DNA from: Pictodentalium vernedei | Lineage: Eukaryota; Mollusca; Scaphopoda; Dentaliida; Dentaliidae | Length of the DNA stretch: 64,000 bases | Direction: 5' to 3' | NCBI GenBank assembly: GCA_031216915.1 | Contig: CM062297.1 | Location: 539,298,971 to 539,362,970, forward strand | Shown: positions 33,666-45,539 of the stretch, piece by piece | How the letters are laid out: each line of letters opens with the position of its first letter | Position numbering within the stretch: position 1 is the first letter of the stretch | The notes under the pieces: generated by a model | What the model saw: the letters and a program-made list of their open reading frames with translations, nothing else | Database searches by the model: none | What the model was told of the DNA's origin: nothing | Translations under genes and position numbers: made by a program

Positions 33666-34189
33666 CAATGATTCATGAAGAAGGAAGGTGACATATTAGT
33701 CTTGTCAATTGTAATAAAAATATTCAATTCAAAAATCAAATTTAAACTTGATGATTTTATGCAAATTGATTCCATTGAAAGAGGTATCATACATGAAGCT
33801 AATGTTATGTTTCCAGTGATATCAAGTAACAGAAATATAAAAAAAAAATTGGAATTTCAATTCTTTTCTTTTGTATCAGTATTTGTTTTATCATCTAAAT
33901 TCAATATGTACCTTACTGAATCATATCCTAGTAACCTCTTTCCTAACATAACAGCCACATCCATCTAGTGCTATTCACAAAGATCTCATTCAAATTAGGG
34001 CCCCTAATCAAAACAAGCTCATTCCAGTGAGAGGTCATAAGCTTTGTTTTTAGTTAAGTTTTAAAAAAAAACGTGACTATTGGTATGGCGACAGTCGGTC
34101 GGCAGACGGTGGAAACAGTGTTTGAAGTTTGTGATTACATCTGACTTGTAACACTTGGCTTTACGATTCATTTGGCTTCACGATTGTGC

Positions 34190-34345
34190 GGTGGGAAATG
34201 TCTGCCTGTATTTTTTTTAAGAGTGGGTAAATGTCCGCTTTGATATTTAGAAAATGGGAAAATATCCGGTGGGTAAATGTCCACAGTTGGGAAATGTCCA
34301 CTTTAGCAGGTGGGGAAATGTCCGATGGGAAAATGTCTGGGATTC
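34190..34345. repeat. Degenerate minisatellite, core GGGAAATGTCC
   Basis: About seven imperfect copies of g(g/t)g(g/a)aaatgtcc at irregular 15-30 bp spacing. Confidence 0.7.
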
Positions 34346-35052
34346 GTTTTTTAGACAAAAATGAAATGTTTAGTTATTAAAACAATTTGTCTGCTAAGGT
34401 AATGTAAAAAATAATACAATTCAGAGCCATGAATCCACATGGTGCACTCAGGCTTTACAATATATGCCCACTTTGTGTCTTTGACCAGCATGGCGAATGT
34501 ATATGTTCGTGGACAGCACACATCAAAAACACAAAATAGGGAAGAAAAAAAAAACCAATTAGCAAGCTGTAAATTACCAGTAGCAAAAACTCACTGGAAA
34601 AGAGGGGTTTTAAGCAAGGTCTTAAAAGAGTACAAGCTTTATGGCATCTTCAAATGACCAGAGAGTTTGTTCCATAAAAGTAGTGCAGCTGGGGAGAATG
34701 CTCTTTTGCTTCTGAAAACTTTGCTATTTTTACATTAGAGTGCAGAGGGTTAATGCATGGGACATTCTTTTAAATAAGACCTATATAGGTGTGTGTGTCA
34801 TGTTGCAGACAAGTGCAAAGCAATTACTGAGGATTTCTCTACAGAATGAGAAGCTTACATCCATCTTAATTATCCATTCTGTGAATACTATATGATATCA
34901 TATGGGAGGAATCGCATGCCATATCCCAATCACTTTGATGCAAACATGTCATTTCTTCTCAACTCTTTAACCTAACACAAAAGGAAGACAATACTTGCAA
35001 ATAAAATTCTTGAATAACTAAACAATTTTCATTTTTTGCATCAAAAACATAA

Positions 35053-35113
35053 TTTATGACCCCCTCATTGGAACGAGCTCAATGAGCTCATTCCAATGAG
35101 GGGTCATAAGCTA
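35053..35113. repeat. Palindrome from a dispersed repeat terminus
   Basis: The arms 'tatgacccc.tcattggaa.gagctca' and 'tgagctcattccaatgagggg' followed by 'tcata' meet head to head. The same terminal sequence is seen singly at about 26746 and 34020 and in a shortened palindrome at 63283-63333. Confidence 0.7.
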
Positions 35114-35389
35114 TGTTTTTCAGACAAAATTGAAAAAAAAGTGCTGTGGGTGCAAATTCCTTGTGGTGCATCAATCATGGCAAACTGTGAATTGGTTTAA
35201 TAATACAGTGATATAGACAGTTTTTCTGGTGTTGGACCGACCATAAAATTTCCAACAGAAAATAGTGATGCATACTGTTGCAGGGAGTGATGTTTCCAAA
35301 GCTATGCAAAACTAATTTCTTTTGGAAATTTTGTGGCCTTCACCCCTGTATTAAGTGAGGGTGTATTCCTCCCTAACATTAACAATTTT

Positions 35390-38282
35390 TAGCTCAACTT
35401 TGGCAAAGCCAAATTTGAGGTATTGTCATGGCCCGTTGTCCATCTGTCTGTCCGCTGCGCCATACACACAGCTTGGGATAGAGGCCGTATTTATGAACCA
35501 ATCTTTATGAAACTTCTTGGGTACCTTTGTTATCACTGTGGAACGAGAACGAGTGTTTTGGCGTGCAGTCCAAAATTCAAGATGGCCACCAGTGGCCATT
35601 TTGTTCCAAAATTAGTGCAATCAGTTTTGGGTCTGGTCCGAAATACAGCCATTTTGTACAAAATTAGGTGCAATCAGATTTTTTGGGCAGAACTTCCGTA
35701 TGAAAGCTCTGATTTGAATAATTTTTTGTATGAATGTTTAGTACCATGGAACACATCACATATAATACTGGTTATTTTCTCGTGCGTAAATTATGCAAAT
35801 TAGACTAATTTTGATTTATTTAGTGTTACTTTCAGCACTGTAAGTGCAAATGCCAATACGGCTCGGGCTAGAGGCTGTATTTATGAACCTATCTTTACAA
35901 AACTTCTTGGGTACCTTTGTTATCACAGTGGGATGAGAAGGAGTGTTTTGGGGTCCGGTCTGAAATTCAAGAGGGCTGCTGGCAGCAATTTAGTACAAAA
36001 TTAGGTGCAATCAGATTTTTGCGCAGAACTTCCATATGAAAGCGCTGATTTGAATAATTTTTTGTGTGAATGTTTAGTACCATGGGACACATCACATATA
36101 ATACAGGTTTTTTTCTCGTGCATAAATTATGCCAATTAGACTAACTTTGATCTCTTTAATGTTACTTTCAGCACTGTAACTGCAAATGCCAAAGCGGCTC
36201 GGGCTAGAGGTTGTATTTATGAACCAATCTTTATGAAACTTCTTGGGTACTTTTGTTATCACCGTGGGACGAGAACAAGTGGTTTTGGGTGCAGTCCGAA
36301 ATTCAAGATGGCCACCAGCAGCCATTTTGTACTTTAGTTAGTGCAATCAGTTTTTTGTACAGAACTTCTGTATGAAAGTGCTGATTTGAATAAATTTTTG
36401 TATGAATGTTTATTAACATGGAATACATCACATATAATACAGGTTTTTTTCTCGTGTAAAAATTATGCAAATTAGATGAACTTTGATTTATTCAGTGCTA
36501 CTTATACACAGTAAGTGCACATGTCAATACGGCTCGGGCAAGAGTCTGTATTTATGAACCGATCTTCACGAAACTTCTTGGGTACCTTTGTTATCACCTT
36601 GGGACGAGAACGAGTGTTTCTGGATGCGGTCCAAAATTCGAGATGGCTGCCAGTGGCCATTTTGTACCAAAATTAGGTCCAATCAGTTTTTTGTACACAA
36701 CTTCTATACGGCTCAGGCTAGAGGCTGTATTTATGAACCGATCTTTACAAAACTTCTTGGGTACGTTTGTTATCACCGTGGTAAGAGAACAAGTGTTTTG
36801 GGGTGCAGTCCAAAATTCAAGACGACCGCCAGCAGCTATTTTGTACCAAAATTAGTGCAATCAGTTTTTTGTACAGAACTTCTGTATGAAAGCTCTGATT
36901 TGAATAAATTTTTGTAGGAATGTTTAGTAACATGGAATACATCACATATAATACAAGTTTTTTTCTTGTGCAGAAATTATGCAAATTAGATGAACTTTGA
37001 TTTATTCAGTACTACAATATACTCTGTAAGTGCACTTGTCAATACGGCTAGGGCTGGAGGCTGTATTTATGAACCGTTCTTCACGAAACTTCTTGAGTAC
37101 CTTTGTTATCACCTTGGGACGAAAACGAGTGTTTTTGAGTGCGGTCCGAAATTCAAGATGGCTGCCGGCGGCCATTTTATACCAAAATTAGTGCAGTCAG
37201 TTTTTTGCACAGAACTTCTGTATGAAAGTTCTGGTTTGAATAAATTTTTGTATGAATGTTTAGTAACATGGAATACATCACATATAATACAGGTTTTTTT
37301 CTCGAGCAGAAATTATGCAAATTAGATGAACTTTGATTTATTCAGTGCTACTTATACACAGTAAGTGCACGTGTCAATACGGCTCAGGCTAGAGGCTGTA
37401 TTTATGAACCGATCTTCACAAAACTTCTTGGGTACCTTTGTTATCACCTTGGGATGAGAACAATTGTTTCTGGGTGTGGTCCAAAATTCAAGATGGCTGC
37501 CAGTGGCCATTTTGTGCCGAAATTAGGTCAATCAGTTTTTTGTACACAACTTCTATATGGCTCAGGCTAGAGGCCGTATTTATGAACTGATCTTTATGAA
37601 ACTTCTTGGGTACCTTTGTTATCACCGTGGGACGAGAACGAGTGTTTTGGGGTGCGGTCCAAAATTCAAGATGGCCGCCAGCGGCCATTTTGTACCATAA
37701 TTAGTGCAATCAGTTTTTTGTACAGAACTTCTGTATGAAAGTTCTGATTTGAATAAATTTTTGTAGGAATGTTTAGTAACATGGAATACATCACATATAA
37801 TACAGGGGTTTTTTCTCGTGCAGAAATTATGCAAATTAGATGAACTTTGATTTGTTCAGTGCCACTTATACACAGTAAGCGCACATGTCAATACGGCTTG
37901 GGCTAGAGTCTGTATTTATGAACTGATCTTCACAAATCTTCTTGGGGTACCTTTGTTATCACCTTGTGACAGGAACAAGTGTATTTGGGTGCCTTTGTTA
38001 TCACTGTGCTATGAGAACAAATATTTTTGGGTTCAGTCAGACCCACTCTGGGACTCAAAGATTTCTTTTCTAGTTTAGCATCTAACTGTCCCCCACCTTT
38101 ACAATACTTTACCTATATATTTGTTACAGGCTACAGTCAGCATTTATGTACAGACTGTTACAATGCTTTGCATGTACCTTTGTTATTAGGTCATTACCTA
38201 GATGTTTGTCATTGCTGTGTCACATACTATACATGTACATGTCTTAAACAAGTTAAGCTACACTGTCATTGGCACTTTCATT
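35390..38282 (+). mobile_element. Helentron-like element, family 2, complete (2.9 kb)
   Basis: The 5' palindrome TAGCTCAACTTTGGC/GCCAAATTTGAG is followed by a 'gtccatctgtctgtccg' stretch and a series of ~335-bp and half-length units. The end reads 'aacaagttaagctacactgt' with the hairpin arms and CTTTCATT at 38282. The AAGTTAAGCTA block is the inverse of the 5' terminus with one change. No transposase gene is present; the many short ORFs are repeat translations. Confidence 0.7.
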
Positions 38283-40122
38283 TAAAAACGGAAGTCAAAG
38301 AGATATAACCTCCTGAAAAGTATCTCAGGCTGTTTTCAGATTTATGTATATTTTAAGTATATCAACCAAGATTACAGACCTAAAAGAAATTCAGACAAGC
38401 CTGCAAATTGTACCCAATCTCCTTATTTTAAAGGTCTTAAAAAGTATTGTATTTTTCATGATATAACTTGGGCTACATCAGATTTCAATAAATCCATTGT
38501 ATGTAACAAACAAAATTGCATTTAAGTTAATTAGTCTCTCACTACTGATTCCAACCTGTGGTTGCGGTTAACCTCCCAGCTGTACCGTGGAACGGATTTT
38601 CATTTTCCACATTGTTCAGTGTTGCTGTAGATGGGGATTTCATAGAACAGGTGTGTAATAAATAAATAAATTAATATACAGCAGGTTTCAATAAATTGGA
38701 TTATAATAATATCTTGGGTGAGTTGAAACCAAGCTTTTATACCACAATTGCTGTGCATATTCAAGGTTACATAATATAATACAGATACTGGGAAACACTA
38801 CGTGTTAAATCTGGATTGTGCACAAGAACATATAAGAATGAATCTGATTGGACATTACGTAACTGAGTGACATTATGACATGAATGAAATGCTTTGATAC
38901 AAAACAGTATCAGCCAAGAAAGAAAAGAGACCCCCAATTTTTCTTTAAAAATATCAGCTTCACTCATTTAATTCATGTTGAATACTAGTAAAATTTCTGT
39001 CGCAAATGCTTGTCCGCTTAACTCCTCCAGCATTTTTCATTGGATTTTTACGAAACTTGGTGTGCAGTATGAGTATGATGTGTACATTTGTTTTTGGAAA
39101 GGAAGTTTTGATTCAAATAATTTTCCCAGAGTTATAGCCCTTGTCATCCTTGAATTTACCAAATTTGCAGGTTTTTAGAAGATACCTTCAGTTGCGACTA
39201 AAGAAATCAAATGATATTTGGTCAGTGACATTATTGGGTATGAATACATGTCCAGATCGATAATGAGAGTGGTCTGCATTTTTTTACCAGATTTATGCCC
39301 CTTTCTGTATTTGTTCATCGATCTTTTCATCTGTCTTGATCACCTCATATGCTTATTCCTATCATAACATAAAAGTTGGCGGGAGATATGCATGTCATTA
39401 GACTCCCATGTTGCTCTGCTTTACATAACTGGTAGAATGCTAGAAGCCACTATCAGGGCTTTATGGCTAAACGTATCATTTTCTTTCGATGTGCTTCATA
39501 TTATCTAAGAAGTGAAATTACTTAGTCTATATGGGTTTGCCATGTTATAATTTATGGGAGAGTGCCTCTTGGCACTCTCCCGTAAAATTGTAACAAGGCA
39601 AAGACACATGAACAAATTTTATTACCAAAAATAATTCTACCAATTAATATGTTACTGGTAATTCTAGTTCACAGAGGATGTGTATGACAGACAATTCTGT
39701 CTACCCATTCACTCATCTTCTTATCCACTCAACACTCCAGCAGATTGATTATTCATAGCTATCCCATTATTGGTGATGGCATTTTTCTTCTTTTTTTTCT
39801 TTTTTTTTGTTTATTGAAGAATTTGCATCACTTTGTGACACTCCTCTTAGGTTATTTTGAATTTTATCCTTTTTTTCTACTTTGTTTCCTCCCTAAAATT
39901 GTTTCTCAACAAATGTTTTAACTGTATTGTGGAAAACTCTCCCAGTTTGCACTTGACTAAACTATACTGATCAATAGAAGCAGCCTATAATATTTTAAAG
40001 AAGTCCAAACATAGCACGTACATATTTCTGTTGCAGGGAGCTTGCTGGGTTATTGATTGTATTAGTATGGTTGTCTATCATCAGATTCACATCAGTTGGA
40101 AGGTAAGATACTAAAAAATGAT
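38283..40122. other. Unassigned sequence with one strong hairpin
   Basis: No gene recognised. The part 38990-39330 has the flavour of the window's other dispersed repeats ('acgaaacttggtgtgcagtatgag'). A hairpin lies at 39552-39588. Confidence 0.45.
39552..39588. repeat. Strong hairpin, 16-bp arms
   Basis: TTTATGGGAGAGTGCC and GGCACTCTCCCGTAAA pair almost perfectly around a TCTT loop. It could be a transposon terminus; no partner was found. Confidence 0.75.
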
Positions 40123-40655
40123 ATATTTTTATATGACAACCAATGGCCCAGACTAGCTGGTGCTAATTCAAATTAATCCAGGGCCAAACAGAAATTTTGC
40201 CCCCAATCCCCAAAATTTGCATGCAAAACTGAAAAAATTAAGTCCTAGATGGTCCTCCATACTTATGAGATCTGTGCATGCGCAGTATCCAGGAAGGTAC
40301 CGATATTACTGTAAACCATCATTCTTTGTTTACCCCTAAAGTCAGCAACAATGAACTGACATTTAAATCTCCTTTTTTAAGGGTGCCAGATACAAATCAA
40401 GGGTAAAATTGGTGGATCCAAGGCTGTAAATGGATGATGGAAGTGAACAATGGTAGTTGGAAATGTTCAGGGCTGTAACTTTATAATAATTATAAAAATT
40501 ATTTCATGTTTCCCAATTTCGGGACATACGCCTGACGTCTTCATTCTTATTAATGATTTATCCACTGTTTGTTAAGTTTTCCTTCCCTATCCCTCCTTGA
40601 AGCCCTCCTGTTAAACTTCCAAGCTTTTGGGCTATTTTTTATTGAAATTTTTTAT

Positions 40656-41889
40656 TAGCTCAACTTGACAAAGTCAAGCTGAGCTATTGCTATCACTTCT
40701 CGTCCGTCGACGTACGTACATACGTACATTCCTTTGGCACACCTCACAGGTCGCATTTATGATCAGATCACTTTGAAACTTGGTATGCTTATTTGGGGTG
40801 ACCTCTAGATGGGAGCTATCGATTTTCTTCAATTTCCGTCCAAAAATGCTGCCGCTGGAAACGTTCTACTTCTTAGAGCTTAGTTTAGTCAGTTCAGTAT
40901 TTCCCTTTGGCACACCCTACAGGGCACATTTATAATCAGATTGCTTAGAAATCTGGCATGCTTGTTTGGAGTGACCTCCAGATGGGAGTTATTGATTTTC
41001 TTCCATTTCCATAAAAAATGTTGCCGCTGGCAATGACCTTTAAACTTAATTTAGTCAGGCATCATTATATTCCTTTGGCATGCCCTACAGGGCACGTTTA
41101 TGATCAGATCGGCTTGAAACTTTGTATGCTTGTTTGGTGTTACCTCTAAAATGAAAAAAAAGTCAATAGCTCACATCTAGAGGTCACCCCGAACACACCA
41201 AGTTTCAAAGTCATTCGATCATAAATGTGCCCTGAAGTGAGTGCCAAAGGGAAATATTGAAGTCTGACTAAACTAAGTTCAAAGGTTGTTGCCAGAGGCA
41301 ACATTTTTTAACAAAAATTGAAGAAAATCGATAACTCCCATATAGATATCACCCCACACAAGCACACCAAGTTTCCAAGCGATCCAATCATAAATGTGCC
41401 CTGCAGGTGTGTCAAAGGGAAATATTGATGCATAACTGCACTAAGTTTTTACTAAGTTCATCAGAGGTCATTGCCAATGGCAACAATTTTTGACAGAAAT
41501 GGAAGAAAAACAATTCGATCATAAATGTGCCCTGTAGGGTGTGCCAAAGGGAAATATTGAGGTCTGACTTAACTAAGTTCTTAGAACGTTGCCAGCAGCA
41601 ACATTTTTTTGACGGAAATGGAAGAAAATCGATAGCTCCCATCTACAGCTCACCCCAAACAAGCATACCAAGTTTCAAAGTGATCTGGTCAAAAATGTGC
41701 ACTGCAGGGTGTGCCAAAGGGAAATATTGATGCATAACTGCACTAAGTTCATCAAAGGTTGTTGCCAGCGGCAACATTTTTTGATGGAAATTGAAGAAAA
41801 TCGATAGCATTTGTGCATTAACATCTTCCTTTGGCATGCCTCAGAGGGAGCATTCATTATCAGGTTGTCTTGAAACTTTGTATGCTTAT
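40656..41889. mobile_element. Helentron-like start followed by a ~175-bp array with orientation switches
   Basis: It begins with the palindrome TAGCTCAACTTGAC/GTCAAGCTGAGCT. ~175-bp units follow ('cctttggcacacc.tacaggg' then 'gggagctatcgattttctt'). Units run forward to about 41160, inverted from about 41160 to 41815 ('atcgatagctcccat'), then forward again to the hAT insertion at 41890. The array resumes at 53664. Confidence 0.65.
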
Positions 41890-41897
41890 GCAGGGTG
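41890..41897 (+). repeat. hAT target-site duplication, left (GCAGGGTG)
   Basis: GCAGGGTG is repeated exactly at 53656-53663. The uninterrupted array units read 'tttggggtgacctct' at this point, which supports one original copy of the octamer. Confidence 0.92.
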
Positions 41898-42122
41898 CAG
41901 ACATGTTAAGTTTTGAAAATGACAATCAGGGAGATTTTTGCGTGTGAATAATATAACAAGACTTTTATTCTGAGAACAACTGTTTATTAAAGTTGTTAAC
42001 GTATTATACAGTTTAGCCCATATAATTGAATATCCCTTAATACAATAACATATAATTGAATATCTCTTAATACAATAACACATAATTGAATATCTCTTAA
42101 TCCAATAACACAGGTATTTCAT

Positions 42123-42224
42123 GTCAGTACATCCAGTATAAGCATTTAGTCTATTATATCTTGTTTAACAAAGCTCTGCGAGCTTTGTCAAACAAGATAT
42201 AATGGAATAAATGCTCAGTTACTA
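42123..42224. repeat. Palindrome repeat inside the hAT 3' region
   Basis: Arms ATCTTGTTTAACAAAGCT and AGCTTTGTCAAACAAGAT meet at a short centre. It is homologous to 4068-4160, with the same flanks. Confidence 0.75.
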
Positions 42225-42348
42225 TTTAATTAAAAGGGTTACACTCCTATAAATAATAAAGTATTTTTCATATGTAATAATAAATAATAATGAATAATTT
42301 TCTATATATACATATATTACATAGATAAGGTTTATAATTACATAATTT

Positions 42349-42779
42349 TTAAGAGTGTTCTTTCACATAATTCCAGGTTGAAGTTTTTGCAAGACTGGCT
42401 AATTCCTTGGATACTTGAAAATTATAACATTCTTCACTGGAGTTAATCTTTGAAGCAAGAATGGCACAAAGTGTTTCATTTTTTAGTTCAGACCTGAAGC
42501 AGGTTTGGGTCTTCCTCACCATTGAAAATACCCTCTCACTGTCTGCATTACTGTTGGGTACTGTTAGCATAGCTTTCACTACATGCCCTAGATTTATAAA
42601 TCTATCTTTTCCAACTCCAGTTTTCATCTTGAGAACCTTATCCCACCATTCATCTACTCTGTCTTTCTCTTGGTCATACTTTGGAAAAGTGTGCTCTGGG
42701 ATGGTTGAAAAGTCATCAACATCTTCTTGTAGGTTGTCCAAATTCTCCACCAACTGGAACCTCTGTGCAATTTTGATGA
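42349..42779 (-). CDS. hAT transposase exon 6 with the dimerisation domain
   Basis: The acceptor is TTTGTTTTTCAG. The exon encodes the C-terminal dimerisation region, with the diagnostic NSNADSERVFSMVRK block and 'W.KVLKMK' ahead of it, and ends at the true stop 42349-42351. A duplicated intron segment just upstream carries a second copy of this acceptor and the first exon bases (near 42923). Confidence 0.9.
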
Positions 42780-43050
42780 CTGAAAAACAAATAAAATTTA
42801 CTCAGATTACTCATGTTTTCATCATTGTCCTACATCTCATCCAATATACATTGATAGTTATGTATTTTTATTTCAGAACAACAATCAAGATTATAGAAAA
42901 TATAGCAGTTTTGATGACTGCAAAAATAAATTAAATTGACTTAGATTTACTCATGTTTCCATCATTATCCTGCACCTCATACAGCATACATTGATAGTTA
43001 TGTATTTTTATTTCAGTTATAACAACAATCAAAATTAACTTTCTTGAAAA
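42770..43050. repeat. Tandem duplication in hAT intron 5 (~140-bp unit)
   Basis: 'ttttgatgactg' followed by 'tactcatgttt.catcatt' and 'acattgatagttatgtattt' occurs at about 42771 and again at about 42913. The second copy duplicates the exon 6 acceptor. Confidence 0.8.
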
Positions 43051-43071
43051 TATAAAAGTTCTCACGCACAC

Positions 43072-43205
43072 CTGAATTGATGTCCATTTGCTCTCTGATT
43101 TCTTATTTTGGGTTTAGGAACATCAAATCATGCAGCAGACTTTCTTTGAAAGGAAAATTCTTCGACATCTTTTGCACAATGGCAATGTAAAAATTTCTGA
43201 CACTT
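43072..43205 (-). CDS. hAT transposase exon 5, with an in-frame TAA
   Basis: The acceptor is TTTATTTTTCAG and the donor CAG/GTGTGCGTG. The 134-nt exon encodes VRNFYIAIVQKM and LLHDLMFLNPK. TAA at 43103-43105 breaks the frame, and EIREQM follows. The phases fit exons 4 and 6 exactly. Confidence 0.8.
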
Positions 43206-43382
43206 CTGAAAAATAAAGAAATACAAGATTATTAAATTTGAAAAATACAATTTTCTGATACTTCTGAAAATTAAAGAAAATCAGTATTATTGAATTTGAA
43301 AAGTTTGAAAATTGTTTAATTTATATTTCTATTCAGAAAGGTGTTGATAATTATTATTATTGATTGAGGAAAAGATAATTAC

Positions 43383-43615
43383 CTATAGAATCTCTTCATT
43401 GATGAAGCAGGTACCTCCTCTTCATTTATAAAATTTCTTGCAGCCATTCCAACAGCCAAATAATCATCAGACAGGTGGTTATCTTGGTCTGTGAAATTTA
43501 CTTCTGTGATCTCTTTGGTCTCCCTAATAATTTTGGACTTAACAAACTTTCCAAGGAACTTTCTCAAGAGTCTTGTCATTTCTGGTACCATCAAGCCCAG
43601 CATGGTTTCATCAGA
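43383..43615 (-). CDS. hAT transposase exon 4
   Basis: The acceptor is TTCTATTTCAG and the donor ATAG/GTAATTATC. It encodes an acidic and hydrophobic segment (DETMLGLMVPEM, LLRKFLGKFV, FYR at the end) in phase with the neighbouring exons. No catalytic motif is assigned. Confidence 0.82.
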
Positions 43616-43734
43616 CTGAAATAGAAAGGAATTAAAATTTATTTCAGATATAACAATCAGAAGTTCACCTGCAATGGAATGTATTAAAATTAATGTATTA
43701 TATGAAATGTGTGTTCATTTACTTTCCCAAACAA

Positions 43735-43830
43735 AACAAGAAGGTGTTGTTTTACTTCCCCCAGACCCCATTCCCATCAACAAGAAGGTGTTGTTTTACT
43801 TCCCCCAGACCCTATTCCCATCAACAAGAA
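43735..43830. repeat. Short direct duplication in hAT intron 3 (~47-bp unit)
   Basis: 'aagaaggtgttgttttactt' then 'cccccagacc' and 'cattcccatcaac' appears twice in succession. It is recent, with very few differences between the copies. Confidence 0.85.
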
Positions 43831-43851
43831 GACTTCATGAAAACAAATTAC

Positions 43852-44140
43852 CTGAAAAGTTGTGTTGAATTAATTCAGTGGCCCTAAAATGAACTCCAGA
43901 AACAAGAAGTATAACTTCATCTCTTCACTGTTTAATCTATCAGCAATATTTTTCACTCGACCAGCTGTCTCCACACCTTCTTGACTGTTAAAATATGCCT
44001 GCAATGCTGGCCATTGTTGCAAGAGTCTTCTTATACATCTTTCTAAACTCAGCCATCTTGTACTTGCATGCTTTAAAATCTTCATAGCCTCAGTTTCTGT
44101 AAATTCTAAGAATTCTTTATACTCTTCCTTTCTTTTTGAA
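43852..44140 (-). CDS. hAT transposase exon 3, with an in-frame TAA
   Basis: The acceptor is CTTTTCTTTTAG and the donor CAG/GTAATTTG. It encodes KRKEEYKEFLEFTE and STRWLSLERCIRRLLQQW, highly typical of the family. TAA at 43870-43872 interrupts the frame six codons before the donor. The downstream codons still resemble the family, so the stop is a point lesion and not the true end. Confidence 0.86.
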
Positions 44141-44451
44141 CTAAAAGAAAAGTGAAAACTTTTTAAATGATATATTTAGTTTAAACAGTATTTATTCAAT
44201 AATTGACATGTGTATACATTTCACAATAACATTTGACTAACAAAAAACCTAAAAGAAAAGTGAAAACTTTTTAAATGATATATTTGAATGACAGTGTAAA
44301 AGAAACAAATCACCACTGAAATTTTAAATTCACAAATTTACCTTGGATTCTGATAGCATCCAGTTGATAATGAAAAGTTCAAATTTCTGACAACCTCACA
44401 CCACAAATGGCTTATTAAATTTTGAAGTAGCAAATAATTAAAGATACACAC

Positions 44452-44682
44452 CTTTTACTGAAATGCATATAAACATCACTCAACAACTCCTCAACAGGCA
44501 TTGGTATTTCTTTCATGGCTTTAACTGCACACAGATTTGCCAGATGACAAATACATCCCATATCAAATACTGCAGGTTGTACTTCTCTGATTCTGGAGAT
44601 TACAGAATTATTTTTCCCCATCATAACACTACAATTGTCACTTGTGAAGGACACCAAATTCTTCCATTTCAACCTATGATTT
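44452..44682 (-). CDS. hAT transposase exon 2
   Basis: The acceptor is TTTTTTCTTTCAG and the donor AG/GTGTGTATC. The 231-nt exon continues the frame of exon 1 and encodes SFTSDNCSVMMGKNNS and MGCICHLANLC, motifs of the RNase H-like core in hAT transposases. It ends in MHFSK. Confidence 0.87.
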
Positions 44683-44765
44683 CTGAAAGAAAAAATAATA
44701 AAATAAAATTACTTTTGCCATCCCCTTTATCTTCAATTTACCAACTGAAAAAAAGCTTCAGATCC

Positions 44766-45050
44766 ACTAGCAAACTTTCAGTTATGGGGCCACTGAGTTG
44801 ACCAAGTAGTCCATTAACTGAAAGTTTGCTATTGGTTAAGTCTTTTCTGAGAAATTGTAAGTGGGGTAAATAGTATTCAGATTATATAGTTTAAATAAAT
44901 TTACCACACTTACAATTTCTGAGAAAACTCTCAAAAGCCACTAGCAAACTTTCAGTTATGGGACCACTGGATTGACCAGGTAGTCCATTAACTGAAAGTT
45001 TGCTATTGGTTATTAAGTCTTTTCTCAGAAATTGTAAGTGGGGTAAATAG
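44766..45050. repeat. Duplicated hairpin in hAT intron 1
   Basis: AGCAAACTTTCAGTTATGG and TTAACTGAAAGTTTGCT form a hairpin at 44768-44836. A second, nearly identical hairpin lies at 44942-45007, with 'aaattgtaagtggggtaaat' after each. Confidence 0.75.
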
Positions 45051-45337
45051 TAAAAGTTTAGGATTTCTGAAAGAAAAAATAAAAAAATAAAATTACTTTT
45101 GCCCCCCCCCCCCCCCCCCAGGCCCCCAGGCCTATCTTCATCAATTTACCAACTACTACCCCCTGCCCCACTTCATCCCCTGCATAAATTTACCCCACTT
45201 ACAATTTCTGAGAAAAATCTTAAAGTTTGAAAGTGGTTATTAAGTCTTTTCTCAGAAATTGTAAACGGGGTAAATAGTCTTCAAATTGTACAGTTTAAAA
45301 GTTTATGATTTCTGAAAGAAAAAAATTATCAACACAT

Positions 45338-45539
45338 ATTTTTATACTGTACCAATGACCCAGACTTAGCTGGTGCTAACTCTAACAAAACCAGGGCCAA
45401 ACACAAATTTTGCCCCCCAATCCCTAAAATTTGCATCCAAAACAAAAAGAAATCATGTCCTAAAGGACCTCCATACTACGCCTCTACTGCGCATGCGCAG
45501 TGACGCAGACGTCCCGAAATTGGCGCCAATTATCATTCT
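45338..45539 (+). repeat. DIRS-A left inverted terminal repeat
   Basis: About 202 bp from ATTTTTATACTGTACC to 'ggcgccaattatcattct'. It is the inverse of the right ITR as preserved in copy 1 (3149-3376), apart from the outermost bases, where the right end is ~26 bp longer. Confidence 0.9.

Larger units (their letters stand above)
32883..35389. other. Mostly unassigned AT-rich sequence
   Basis: I see no gene. It contains a ~140-bp direct duplication (33430-33665), a degenerate 'gggaaatgtcc' repeat (34190-34345) and a palindrome (35053-35113). Confidence 0.45.

Noticed and set aside
33403-33790. ORFs around the 140-bp direct duplication
   Set aside because: They are not conserved between the two copies of the duplication and have no recognisable motif.
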